Assembly (NCBI GenBank): GCA_025331125.1
Contig: JAOALB010000323.1
Span: 1 to 18,552, forward strand
Length of the DNA: 18,552 bases
Direction of reading: 5' to 3'
Source: Mycogone perniciosa
Lineage: Eukaryota; Ascomycota; Sordariomycetes; Hypocreales; Hypocreaceae
Shown here: positions 6,406 through 16,002 of the stretch, one piece after another
Numbering within the stretch: the first letter of the stretch is position 1
Layout of the letters: every line of letters begins with the position of its first letter
Notes under the pieces: generated by a model
Databases searched by the model: none
Seen by the model: only the letters and a program-made list of their open reading frames with translations
Told to the model about the DNA's origin: nothing
Position numbers and translations under genes: made by a program

Positions 6406-7869
6406 CGTGCTCTGATTACATGACTGGGACCCTAAGTACACAGATTCATGAACAGTGTGAAGGAGATGAAATAAAGACGAGTCACTTAGGAGGCAGACAC
6501 CAAGATTATATTACTTTACACACCTGCATACTTCATATTGATTTCCCTGCTTGATGTAGGTATGACGTACTTCTTCATACCATATTATGCTGTTAATTCT
6601 CTTACTAATAGTGAATTATGCTCCTTTTGAGCTTAACATTTGGTTGAGAGGCAGAATGTTATAGGTAAATGGCGTCCTAGTATATATAATTATGAGCCGG
6701 CAGGACGGTTGTTTCATTCAATGACTCAATGAGAGATATTGAAAAGCAGCATTGATTTGTCTTCTTCTTTTGGTGATATGGTGATAATGAATATGAAGCC
6801 TCCCTGCTCTTCTACCTAGAAGAGACTGACTCATAGACTCATAAAGTCTGCTACTGGCTGTTGCCGTCTTTTTCCTCATCGTCTGGGGCAGGTGTTAGTT
6901 TGGATCTCTGCAACTCCTGCTCAGCTATGTCATAAAGAACCACCAGGACCTAGAGAAAACAGAACATGCCAAGAAGGCGCCCCTATAGCTCACATCAGCA
7001 GCACGACTGTATCCACTAACGAGGCTTCCACGAATCTCCCAAACAACATTTCCACACTAAATTCTGCATTGCGTCCTCACCAAAAGCCCTCTGTGGTACA
7101 TGTTATGGCGGCGAAATACGAGAAAAAGGTCTCGGCAGTTGAGGTAAGTCGATCGGCTTTTACTGATTACAGAAACAAAACCCCACCCTTGGGCCAAACA
7201 GGGTCATTGTACTTCGTATTACTACCGCTGTAGGAAAATATCTCCCCCATATTACTTTACCGCATTGGAATATTATACTGTAGTACTCCGTACCGGGGGG
7301 TGAAATGGGTCCACCTTTGCCGATTCAATACTTCGTACATTTTAGGAAGTGGACTAGTGCTGCCAATGCGCCCGCTCTTCATTAGCCACTACAGTGCCGT
7401 GGGTTTCTTGCTCGAAAGGAAGAACTCCTTGAACTATGGGAGCCTGAGCGTGCTTGATTGTTTGGCCAGGTGTATGACCAAGTATAAAGAGGAAGTAGAA
7501 CTGTGCTGAGTCGTAGATAGTTCTTCTTTGTGATATGATAGCGAGTTCTGTGCAACATCAGTGAGATGTGATACTTGACGACTTGATAACTAATGGATGA
7601 AGCTTTATGCTCAGATGACTCCGAAACAGTCGACGGTGATTGGTCTATTTCTCAAAGTTCTTGTGTGCTACAAGGATGATGTCAGGACACTAGTTACCTC
7701 GCTAAAGCGGGAAATGGGAAATAAGGGACTTCAAGTTGCTTCCTCTATTAGTGCGCCAAGATGTTTTGGAAAACGAACGACCACTCCGTATTACTCGTAC
7801 TACTCGCATTAGTACCCGTTGGTTCAGCCTTTGGTTTTTTTTTGGGGGGGGGGGGCTGACTTTCGCGGG
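6406..7869. other. Unassigned normal-GC region, no convincing gene
   Basis: The first 200 bp or so are probably the 3' UTR of the small secreted-protein gene. A stretch starting TGTTATAGG at 6657, with TATATATAA near 6681 and a CAATGACTCAATGAGAG-like run, resembles a decayed LTR, but I find no matching end or target duplication. Open frames at 6892-7233, 7300-7509 and 7597-7812 lack signal peptides, convincing starts or domain signatures. Copies of TACTCCGTA-like words (for example at 7282) occur; these are common in ascomycete intergenic DNA. An abrupt T9-G12 homopolymer junction sits at 7835-7855. Confidence 0.5.
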
Positions 7870-8170
7870 TTAGCCTAAGGGTACTGCTAACGAGATAGAC
7901 AGGGCCACGATAACTCCTAGGGCACATGATGTCTCAACGCTGCCGCTTAGCTCGGCAATCTGAGTCCGAAGTTTCCTAGAATTGACAGCATTGTTGCATT
8001 CTGCCGGCAAAACATTCGTTAGTAAAATTGAACTAATACCTATGGTCCGACCAATGAGGTACTAAATACGGCTTACTTGCCATTCTCTGACACTTGAAGC
8101 CAGGGCCGATAACCATTTCGCTGAAACCAACCGAGAAGGCCTGGATTATACGAGGCCCTAGAGCCAAAAC
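7870..8170 (-). pseudogene. Putative 3' end of a truncated two-exon gene
   Basis: On the minus strand an open stretch 8170-8077 joins 8000-7870 across a 76-nt intron that starts GTAAGC, contains TTTTACTAACG as a strong branch site and ends GCCGGCAG. The joined frame encodes about 74 residues. It begins VLALGPRIIQ, passes through FKCQRMAKCNNAV across the junction, and ends in a hydrophobic segment TSCALGVIVALSISLAVPLG before TAA. Upstream the frame meets TGA at 8171-8173, and RIP-type DNA begins about 50 bp further on. The 5' part is therefore missing or destroyed. The C-terminal hydrophobic tail could be a membrane segment or GPI-type signal. I recognise no family; the call rests mainly on the intron signals. 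Confidence 0.4.
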
Positions 8171-8221
8171 TCATTCCTGAATATCGCTGACTAACACCCG
8201 CCCCGGAATATCTCAAAGTTA

Positions 8222-9835
8222 TGGTTTGTTTATTTATTTATTTGTTTTATTATTTATATCCATTAAGTAAACTAGTTATATAAATCCTTTATAGGCAATA
8301 ATATATAAAGAGTTAGTGGTTTACGCTACTATTCGCTAAGTTTTAATTTATAAAGGAAAAAGGGTTAATTTAAATAATATTAATTTATTTCTATTAAAAG
8401 GGGGCTATAAAGGTCTACTTTTTTTATTAGTTTTTAAAAAGCTTTACTTTCTATAAATTTAAATAAATAAAAAAAGGGGTTTTTGAAAGGGATATTTAAA
8501 AAGAAAAGTTTAATTATTTTATATTTTATAAAACAATTTCATTTTTTTAATTTATTATATTTATAAATAAACTCTTTATTATATTTAAAGTATTTATAGT
8601 ATTTTTAAAAAAGTTTATATTTTAATTTTTTTATTATAATTTATTTATTTATACTTATTAAATTAAAATTAAAAAGAATATATAAAGAGTTTTTAATAAA
8701 AAAGTTAAATTTAATAGTTTTATTAATGAAAGTAATAATATATCAAAGTTTAATTTATAATAATTTAAAATAAAGTCTTTTATTAATATATTAATAAATT
8801 AAATAATCTTAATTTAATTTTATAAATATTATTATATATTTAAATTAAAGTTAAATTCAAGTAATATTATTTATATAGACTTTTAACTTTTTATATAAAA
8901 TAAAAATATTTATAGTTTTTTAAATTAAAAGGAGTAACTTTATTATAGTTTTAAAAGTTTTATTTATTTTATTTAATAAATTAAATACTTTTATATTCAT
9001 TTATTTTATAAAATTAATTAATACTTATTATTTATACCTTAATTATTATATTTTTATTTTATATAAAGTAATAAAAAAATAAATAATACTTAAATAATAT
9101 AGTTTAATAATACGCTAGCGATATAAAGTAATATATTAATAAATATAGCTTTAAACTATTAAGTTAACTATTAAATAAAGCTTTTAATTATTATATTATT
9201 TAGGTTATTTAATAGTATAGGGATAACTTAAAGTTATGTTTTTTTTAGGGGGGGTATTTAATATATATAAAAGTATATCCTTCCTTTTCCTTTCCTTTTC
9301 TTCCCTTTTTATTATTATTCCACTTATTTACCCCTATTCTATATTACTATTATTACTTTTAAAAGTAGGTTTATTTTCATTCTTTTATATTAAAGGGTTT
9401 TTATTTATATTTATAGCTATAACTATAATTTATATAATTTATTTTTAACTTTTAATTAAATAATTATTAATAACTTACACTATTAAAATAATACTTTTTA
9501 TGAAGCCTTTTAAGTTAAATCAATTTCTTTAATTTAAATAAAGATTTTAAATACTATATTTAATTATTTTTTATCTATAAAGGTTAAGGCTTTTATTAGT
9601 TTACTTTAAAAAAAAAGCTTTTTTAAATTCTTTTTTAAAAAAAAGAAATATTAAATTTTATATTAAAGTTAAAATTAAATTTAAAGATATTAATTTTAAG
9701 ATATTTATTATTAATATAGTGTTTTTAAATATAAATACAAAAACTATAGTTTATTAAAGGTAATTAATATACTTAATGCACTTATACTCTTTTTTACTGC
9801 CTGCCTAATAGTAGTAAGGTTTCATTATCCCTAGT
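8222..9835. repeat. A+T-rich block with RIP signature
   Basis: By eye well over four-fifths A+T, dominated by TA-rich words. CpA and TpG are nearly absent: 8861-8997 and 9601-9719 contain none. That is what repeat-induced point mutation (CpA to TpA on both strands) leaves behind. The source was presumably a multicopy transposon, now unrecognisable. The one longer open frame (9236-9448) is a run of Phe, Ile and Leu that such DNA gives by chance. The last 60 bases before the TRIM element are less A+T-rich. Confidence 0.85.
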
Positions 9836-9954
9836 TGTAACGAACCATTATACCATCACGCCAACAGGCAAAAGAATAGGCTAATAATTGCATTTCTAGC
9901 AATTATTATAACGGTATTAACTATATATAAAGGAAACGTGCTCAGAACGTGACA
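9836..9954. repeat. Left LTR of the TRIM-like element (119 bp)
   Basis: Same length and boundaries as the copy at 10183-10301 and the solo copy at 16003-16121. Differences from those copies are almost all C/T or G/A transitions, many at CpA or CpG sites. Confidence 0.87.
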
Positions 9955-10143
9955 CGACGTCCCTTTCCTTTAAGGCTTATCCCTAAGCCTAAGGCAACGA
10001 CCAGATAAGGGACTAACCTATCCTTTAGGTCCATACAGTTATTCTATCCCCTAAGCGTATACTGTAGTCGCTATACCTGCCTACAGCACTATTATATAGT
10101 GGGCTTATTAGCAGCGGAGGTCTATAAATTGCGGAACGCAACA

Positions 10144-10154
10144 CAATTCGAACC
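10144..10154 (-). promoter_or_regulatory. Pol III B-box-like motif inside the TRIM element
   Basis: The minus strand reads GGTTCGAATTG, close to the B box GGTTCRANNCC. An A-box-like TAGCTAGTGG lies only about 6 bp upstream on the same strand, far too close for a normal tRNA or SINE promoter, and no tRNA fold forms. It may be a relic of a tRNA-derived sequence or chance. Confidence 0.25.
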
Positions 10155-10182
10155 CGAGGCCACTAGCTATATGCGATTATCG

Positions 10183-10301
10183 TGTAACGAACCGTTATAC
10201 CGTTACGCTAACAGGCAAAAGAATAGGCTAATAATCGCATTTCTAGCAATTATTATAACGGTACTAACTGCATAAAAAGGAAACGTGCTCGGAACGTGAC
10301 A
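10183..10301. repeat. Right LTR of the TRIM-like element (119 bp)
   Basis: Matches 9836-9954 end to end and is followed by CTAGT, the duplicate of the five bases before the left LTR. Confidence 0.87.
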
Positions 10302-10429
10302 CTAGTTTACTTAAAGTCTAATAATATTTGCTATTTCCTTTAAGTGCTTAAAAGGGGTAAAAGAGTATTATCAAGCTTATTTTTCTCAATAGCTAATTAA
10401 AAGGTCGTAATTCTCTGTAAGTCGGCACC

Positions 10430-10882
10430 TAAAAGGTGGAGTACGTGTAGGAGGGGAGCTTGCTTAAAGTCATGATTCAGCAGTTGGTAAAATCGCATAT
10501 TTATTAGGCCAGGGACAGCTTGGTCACCCGGGATGAGAAGGATTCCTATAGAGTTAGTAATGCCATCGCTTGCGCGACGGGCTTCGACCCTAGCCACATG
10601 CTGCGACTCCCCATCATCGGCAAGAGCGGCTCAATACGGAGCAAGCGTGAATCTGTCACCTCGCACACTACGGCCCTGGTCTCGTATCCCAGGATGGAGG
10701 ACTACGAGTATCCCGAGTGCCAGGATCGTCTTGGGTGGGCTGGGAACGGACAGACATTCAGGGATGAAACAAAGGGTGACCTGGGCTGCCACGTTGATTA
10801 CGTCGATATACCCCGTATTCCATCAGAAGAGGTTAAACAGAACAGACCTGGATTGGGTGAGTTTTATCAAGTACAGAAGTGA
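10430..10882 (+). pseudogene. Flavin-containing (Baeyer-Villiger-like) monooxygenase fragment, broken
   Basis: One plus-strand frame contains NAIACATGFD followed by LRLPIIGKSG. The ATGFD motif with a following PIIG is characteristic of fungal flavin-dependent monooxygenases of the FMO/BVMO superfamily, which oxygenate ketones and other small molecules using FAD and NADPH. Upstream, LVTRDEKD fits the strand that precedes ATGFD in these enzymes. Downstream, a YPRMEDY segment sits where the family has a MPNY-like motif. In-frame stops at 10430-10432, 10448-10450 and 10505-10507 break the upstream part, and the FAD- and NADPH-binding N-terminal half is missing. The remnant is far shorter than the usual 500 or more residues. 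Identification rests on motifs, not an alignment. Confidence 0.55.
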
Positions 10883-11510
10883 TTCAGGCCCCATGACTGC
10901 TTCGCGACCTTACATTACTAGTTGTGAGTTTTAAGGGTTCATTGTCGATGGTCGGCAATAACAAAATAATAAGCATTCAAGCGGACATTGAATACAGGAC
11001 CAACAACTGATTTAGCTATAAGGAAGTTGAGTAATCGCTGATGGGCTCCAGTATGCATGTGACCACACTGGCCATAAAGAAAATGTAATTCGCAGGTCGA
11101 ATGATTTAAGATTAGATGTCTACCACGATAATTCAAGAGCAATCCCTGCTTCAACCTGCTCGTAACCGCGCTGCCTATATTTATTGGAACTTTGTAGGAT
11201 CATCTGACTCCAAAAGGTTACGTAGCCGATTGTTCATCTGCCACAGAAGTATCTTGAGAATGCCCTATCGCTCTGCTGCTTATGTTGAGGAATGCGTCTA
11301 TTGAATATAGCGACAAATTGCTAGCGACTCCACTTATCAAGACTTGCATATCTTACTGTGCTACAGCATATATTATAACTAGCTTACATGATAAACTAAT
11401 CTAGTCCAGCCAGACTCAACACCTGGCATTTTATTGATCCTGGCCGATTGCAAGCCATCTTATTCACTAACTGTCCAACCTGCCCAGCTCCAGCTCGAAA
11501 TAAAAAAAAA
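10883..11510. other. Intergenic stretch, nothing recognised
   Basis: Normal base composition. It contains the 3' flank of the minus-strand secreted gene and short chance frames (10939-11154 minus; 11116-11304 plus, which begins ATG but has no signal peptide, domain or intron support). No RNA gene or repeat was recognised. Confidence 0.5.
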
Positions 11511-12381
11511 CTAGCTAATATGGATAATCAGACTGCTAGACCCATAAGGCGGCATATTGTTATAAACCTGGACCGATGCAATAGCTTTCCCTGGCAACGC
11601 TGCACGATGTTGTGCCAAAAGCCATCCGGCACCAAGCGCGTTAGGCGTCCCTAGCAGAGCCTTGCCGTTATCTGTACTAGCCTCGAATGTAAGGCCAGGG
11701 CTTTTTGGCGGGCAAGGATTTGGTGTATCGTCGCCCAAGGATTTGCAGACTGCCTTTATGATATCCTTTGTGTCAACATTGGTTACGTCCTTGTGGATAA
11801 TTTGATTGAGATTTGCAATCGAGACGCTTTGGGATACTGCCATATGTTGATATATCAAAAAAGAAACGTCCGACCAAGCGGTTAATTCAGGCACATCCCC
11901 TTTAGAGCCTCTCTTTAACGCAGCTGCAGGGGACAACAGATTCACAGCAGTGATACTGCCTTCTTTCGGGTTATAATAGTTGGTGTAAAATGCACCAGTG
12001 CCCTAAATTGAGTTTTAAGTATGGTATATGATATGAGGAAGAAAAAAAACCCACCTGTTTTGTTCCTGTTTTCTTATTGTGAGCCATGACTCGATCCTTA
12101 TACATTGATGGTTGCTTCAATGTGTAAGTGAATGAATTGTTAATAAAGGCTTGGAAAATACTTACACTTGAATCCCAAAATTGCACCTCCCAACCCTCAC
12201 TACTCATATAAACTTGAAAGTCGTCGCCGTTGAAATGAAATTGACTTTGCTTTGCAGACGCATCTTGAAGTGTAGCCAGCATTCGAGCTCCCTTAGCTTT
12301 TGCATCACAATACGAGAGTGCTTCAATAAGCACAGATTGATTGAACAGAAAGTAGAGAATAAAGGTAGTGATAATCATCAT
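11511..12381 (-). CDS. Secreted protein of unknown function, 272 aa, one intron
   Basis: Exons 12381-12055 and 12002-11511 are joined in phase 0 across a 52-nt intron that starts GTGGGT and ends TTTAG. Splicing converts an abrupt stop-bound tail into an uninterrupted frame. Residues 1-21 (MMIITTFILYFLF..., ending IEA) form a signal peptide. The mature chain of about 250 residues has no transmembrane span and only a few cysteines. Recognisable stretches are DDFQVYMSSEGWEVQFWD, TGAFYTNYYNP at the start of exon 2, and a conserved-looking C-terminal segment GAGWLLAQHRAALPGKAI with a hydrophobic end. I cannot assign a family. A TATATT on the minus strand near 12437-12442, about 55-60 bp upstream, is a possible core promoter. 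It is divergent to the secreted-protein gene starting at 13183, with about 800 bp between the starts. Confidence 0.75.
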
Positions 12382-13182
12382 GTGTTCTGTGAATTACAGG
12401 TAAGAGAAGCTGATTGAAAGTCCTTCAAAATGTCAGAATATAAGACAGTATTTATCTTTAGGACTGAGCTCTACCACAGGCATGTAACCTAATAGCGTTT
12501 TTGACCCAACCTACCTAGTCTATGTGACTGTCATAAAGGAGTGTTTCATCTAGGTGGACCCACCAGCACTGCCAATGCCATGAACTCATTTGATCCCTGC
12601 CTTAGAAAGAGAACTCGTATAGGAAGTGAGTGGCCATGAACAAGGGGATTGACTGTCCACCAGTCTAGCTGACATCACGTTACAGCAACAAATAATACAA
12701 GTTGAAGTTTAGCAACATGTTAGCCTCTTTACCTACGCCCGTTATAATTGGGCCGCAACCCAGTCAGTAATCCCTCACATTATCATGGGAGACATGCCAA
12801 AGAGTCTTGTGCTTGAAAGGTCTTATAAGGCGTCAGTTATGGGGACGCAGCCGAAATTTCGATGATAACACTAGGCTTACTCGGGATAGGTCTACCGAAT
12901 TTTTATCAGCACGGCAGATGTTTTCACGAAGCTGCGATTACCTCCTCCTATGTTAGCTCTTGATAAGTGTTGGACGGTTGGCGCGGAAAAAATCAAATAC
13001 TTCCTATACATCTCTTATTCGCGTGGGTATCTCTGAAATGAAAAGTGGCTGATACATGGAGTTTGGTCCTATATAATCCCATCGGCGTTCGTCCCTTCAG
13101 CCCCCAGATCGTCTTGCTCTCCCAGACATTAATGCAATTACTTCATAAAACTACCTCCATAATTCATTCCATCTCACCAATC
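12382..13182. promoter_or_regulatory. Shared upstream region of two divergent secreted-protein genes
   Basis: About 800 bp with normal composition and no convincing ORF. It must hold both promoters: TATATT-like sequence near 12437-12442 for the minus-strand gene and TATATAA at 13070-13076 for the plus-strand gene. I see no clear inverted repeat or shared operator between them. Confidence 0.55.
13070..13076 (+). promoter_or_regulatory. TATA box of the 13183 gene
   Basis: TATATAA lies 113 bp before the chosen ATG and is followed by a C/T-rich leader typical of fungal 5' UTRs. Confidence 0.55.
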
Positions 13183-15722
13183 ATGCATCCTATATTACTT
13201 GGTATATTACTTTTTCTATATTGCAACACAACCAGTGTTCAGGCCGCAACTACTATACCTTTTGCAAGACATGGAAACACTACTGTGAGGCATACTCAAG
13301 GTATTTCACCTATGGCCCAAACATATCTATCCATTGTTGTTAACCAAGGCTCAGCCTCGAACACGCCATCTCTGCAGTCAACGTCCCTGCACTCAACGTC
13401 TCTACGGTCACTATCTTCACAGACACCATTTCTGCACTCGCCATCTCTACAGTCACCATCTTTGCACTCGCCAACAATTCCTGTACACCATCCTTCTGTA
13501 ATTATTACAGCCCCCCATGTTACACATACGACGACTGGAATGACATCGATGTCAACGTTAAGCCCAGAGCAAATTTCATTGTCTCTTTCCGCCTTTTTTT
13601 TTAATGCATCTAGCGTTGCTAAATTATACGCATCAGCAACCAGTCTAGTGAGTGCGCTGCCCACCCACTCAACTCAAAAACGTTGGGCGAAAGTCGGTGG
13701 AAATCAACTTGCCCCCCGGGATGTATTCATTGAACTACAAAACTTGGTCAATGGCGCCCTCCAGGAAGCGCATATCGCCGAGACCTTCATCCCCGAACTC
13801 GCCGAAGCGGATGTAGTTGCTACAGTCGGGTTGAAGGCGTGGGTGAACTTCCAAAAAGCCTCCTCTTCGCTTAACACTATTGTTACCACTGGCTTGCAAG
13901 CAATGCACAATTTACTTTCAACCCAGAAGGTAAACTTGAGGACTGGTTTATTTTCTATTATTACTACTGGAGCTTTAAGGACAGCATGGAGCTTCCTTGA
14001 TTTCATTAGCTCCAGGGATCAATGGCGGATATATCAGCCTTCACAAACAAATCCGGGAGGCCACTCGGCACCACAATCACACCAAGGTCACTCAACGTCA
14101 CATAAAACAACTTGCTCTCCCACTATCGTCACAAATGCCTTTGTATCATGCACTTCACTGGGTCCCAGCTCCACAAGTTGCTCAACTACAAGGACCTCCG
14201 TCTTGTCTCGTTGCAGTATTACGGGCACTACATCTACAACTATTGTCGCTTGCAATACTGCAAAGGTTACTATTAGTCCCGATGATGATCAGGGTGAAGA
14301 TGGTGATGGAGTTTTCACTCCCATTGAAACAATATCAGTAACCAGACACACACAAACGCTGAATCCACCGACGAGTTCTAAGCCACCTCAGCATTCGTCC
14401 ACACCAACAAAAACCAAAAACAGCTCGTTGAGGTCTACAACATCAAGCCAAAGTCGCACCTCACCAAGGCCATCCGAAACGTTACAGTGCCACCAGGATA
14501 TACCTACCCATGGGCCATCACCTTCAAATGTCGCCCAGGCACTAACCAAGAATAACCAGATCAGCGCCATTTGTGCGACAAATTTTGACTCATCAAGTGG
14601 CCCTCTAGAGATCCACTTTAATCATGGCTTTCTGGAGATTAAGATTAAAAGGCCCTCTATTCAGCCGTTGCAAAATTGCCAGGGAGCTTTAAATAAGCTC
14701 ATCCAAACTTGCATTCTTCGAGATGCTAAATATGGGGGAATTTGGAGTCTAGGTGGTTATACCTACAACATTAGCAATCTTGCGTATCCGAAGAACCCCC
14801 TTATTCCCGGTGCAGATCTTGGAGCATCATCAACTGCATCATCAACTACTTCAGTGCATCGTCCAGGGAGCCATACGGTGACTACAAATGACATGATTTG
14901 TGTTCTTGTCGATGGTTCTACAAATCCACAGTGTCAACCACAGACAACACCAACACCTAACCCTCTGGGTACAAATGTGGTATGTCGTCTTCTCTTACAT
15001 TCGACGATAACGAATATTAACAAGTGGCAAAGCATGTAGCGAGTAATGGATGTATTCTTGTGAATGATAGTCCTCGCTGTCACGGTGGATCTCCTTATGA
15101 ATCATCTTATAGTAAGTCGTTAATTAGTGGTGTTAGAATATTTGACTGACGGGTTTACGCAGACGTGGCATCACAGAATCGGCCATGGTCTACAACTACA
15201 ATATATGCGGGATTCGATGGTACTGACACTACTAATAAGATGGTAATTCCTGGTTGCGCGATGACTGCAACTTGGCCTGCAAACTATGGGGATATTTATT
15301 TCCAATCCGATAACTGCGTTCGAGATTCGGGAAATAACCTGATAGGATGCTGCACAAAAGCCGATACCTACATAAAAGTTGCGAATCCTTACTACGTACC
15401 ACCGGCTGCCAGTTGTGATAATACGAATTGGACATTTTTTCTCAAGTTTGATATTTGGGCTAAGGGCTGGATTTCTGATAACGGAGCAAGTTTGAAAAAG
15501 CAGATTGTTGGCTGTGGCGCAATAACGGCTTGGTCCTTCAGCCAAAGCACTGATAAACGAATCGACGGATCATCAAATAAAATCGGCAACTATCAGGCGG
15601 AATACTATATTTCATTCAACCTTCCTACTATATTTAAGGCTGGCTGTATAGGGAGAGCAATAGTTAGTGCCGGTGGGCCCCCAGGAGTAACTTGTCCTTG
15701 CTCAGGTGCTAGATGTCTATAA
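13183..15722 (+). CDS. Large secreted mosaic protein of unknown function, about 811 aa, two introns
   Basis: Proposed exons 13183-14979, 15033-15111 and 15163-15722. Intron 2 (51 nt, GTAAGT to CAG with a CTGAC branch site) is clear. Intron 1 is ambiguous. GTATGT at 14980 needs an AAG acceptor at 15032 to keep frame. The alternative GTACAA at 14969 with TAG at 15039 also keeps frame. The start at 13183 gives a compact signal peptide (MHPILLGILL..., ending VQA) and has A at -3; an in-frame ATG at 13132 is possible. Then come a 5-residue Ser-rich tandem repeat, a possible Kex2 site (QKRW, about residue 165), a helical segment, a Ser/Thr/Cys-rich module (about 310-357) like those in secreted fungal chitinases and other wall-associated proteins, and a short acidic run. 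Next are NCQGALNKLIQTC (near 499), two related CxLV segments spanning intron 1, and a terminal domain with ten cysteines. I cannot name a family or activity; an extracellular or wall-bound role is inference. Confidence 0.75.
13369..13473 (+). repeat. 15-bp tandem repeat, seven units, coding
   Basis: Seven 15-bp units encode pentapeptides of the pattern S-L-H/Q/R-S-T/P (SLQST, SLHST, SLRSL, SSQTP, FLHSP, SLQSP, SLHSP). The units stay in frame, so length change by slippage would alter the protein without breaking it. The stretch is Ser-rich and probably O-glycosylated. Confidence 0.85.
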
Positions 15723-16002
15723 TTAAAGGCATATGGTTTTAAGTGCACTAACAAGTCCTTTATAGAGGTACACCTATCTAAGAGGTATATAGGGCAATAT
15801 ATAAAAGGACGTTTAATAAAAGTATTTTCGCTTTAAGTGGCTATGCTTTATAATAAATTAATTAATATTATTCTTTATTTAGGAATTGTAAATATTACTA
15901 TATTATAAATTTTAAGCTTTTTTAAATAATTTAAGTTGATTTTTAAAGAATAAATTAAGGCTTATATATATATATATATATTTATAGAGACATTAAGTAT
16001 AA
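15723..16002. other. 3' flank of the secreted mosaic gene grading into A+T-rich DNA
   Basis: The first 80 bp or so are of moderate composition and probably 3' UTR. From about 15840 the sequence becomes TA-rich like the RIP blocks, with an alternating TA run near 15963-15981. No gene seen. Confidence 0.55.

Larger units (their letters stand above)
9836..10301. mobile_element. TRIM-like miniature LTR retrotransposon, 466 bp
   Basis: Two direct 119-bp copies of one sequence, 9836-9954 and 10183-10301, start TGTAACG and end CGTGACA. They flank a 228-bp interior with no coding capacity. The whole unit is bordered by the same 5 bases, CTAGT, at 9831-9835 and 10302-10306, which shows that it inserted as one element. 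Size and lack of ORFs are those of terminal-repeat retrotransposons in miniature. The interior has a CACTAT/ATAGTG hairpin (10087-10101) and, on the minus strand, a purine run AAAGGAAAGGGA near the left LTR that could be a polypurine tract. A clear primer-binding site was not found. Orientation is therefore uncertain, and mobilisation would need enzymes from an autonomous relative. Confidence 0.87.

Noticed and set aside
6657..6770. Solo LTR starting TGTTATAGG with a TATATATAA box
   Set aside because: No convincing CA end or target duplication was found. It resembles an LTR only in part.
6892..7233. 113-residue open frame, and a putative GTAAGT...CAG intron at about 7144-7170
   Set aside because: The intron would be near 30 nt, too short for this lineage, and the translated text shows no domain or compositional sign of coding.
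7597..7812. 71-residue ATG-initiated frame
   Set aside because: No signal peptide, motif or intron; its length is expected by chance in normal-GC DNA.
9236..9448. 70-residue hydrophobic open frame in A+T-rich DNA
   Set aside because: A run of Phe, Ile and Leu codons is what RIP-type TA-rich sequence gives by chance. There is no context or start signal to support a membrane protein.
10130..10182. tRNA gene or SINE head in the TRIM interior
   Set aside because: B-box and A-box-like words exist on the minus strand but are only about 6 bp apart, and no cloverleaf can be drawn.
11116..11304. 62-residue ATG-initiated frame
   Set aside because: No domain or promoter support, and it sits in the 3' flank of the gene on the other strand.
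13296..13664. 122-residue minus-strand frame
   Set aside because: It is a shadow of the Ser-rich tandem-repeat coding region on the plus strand.
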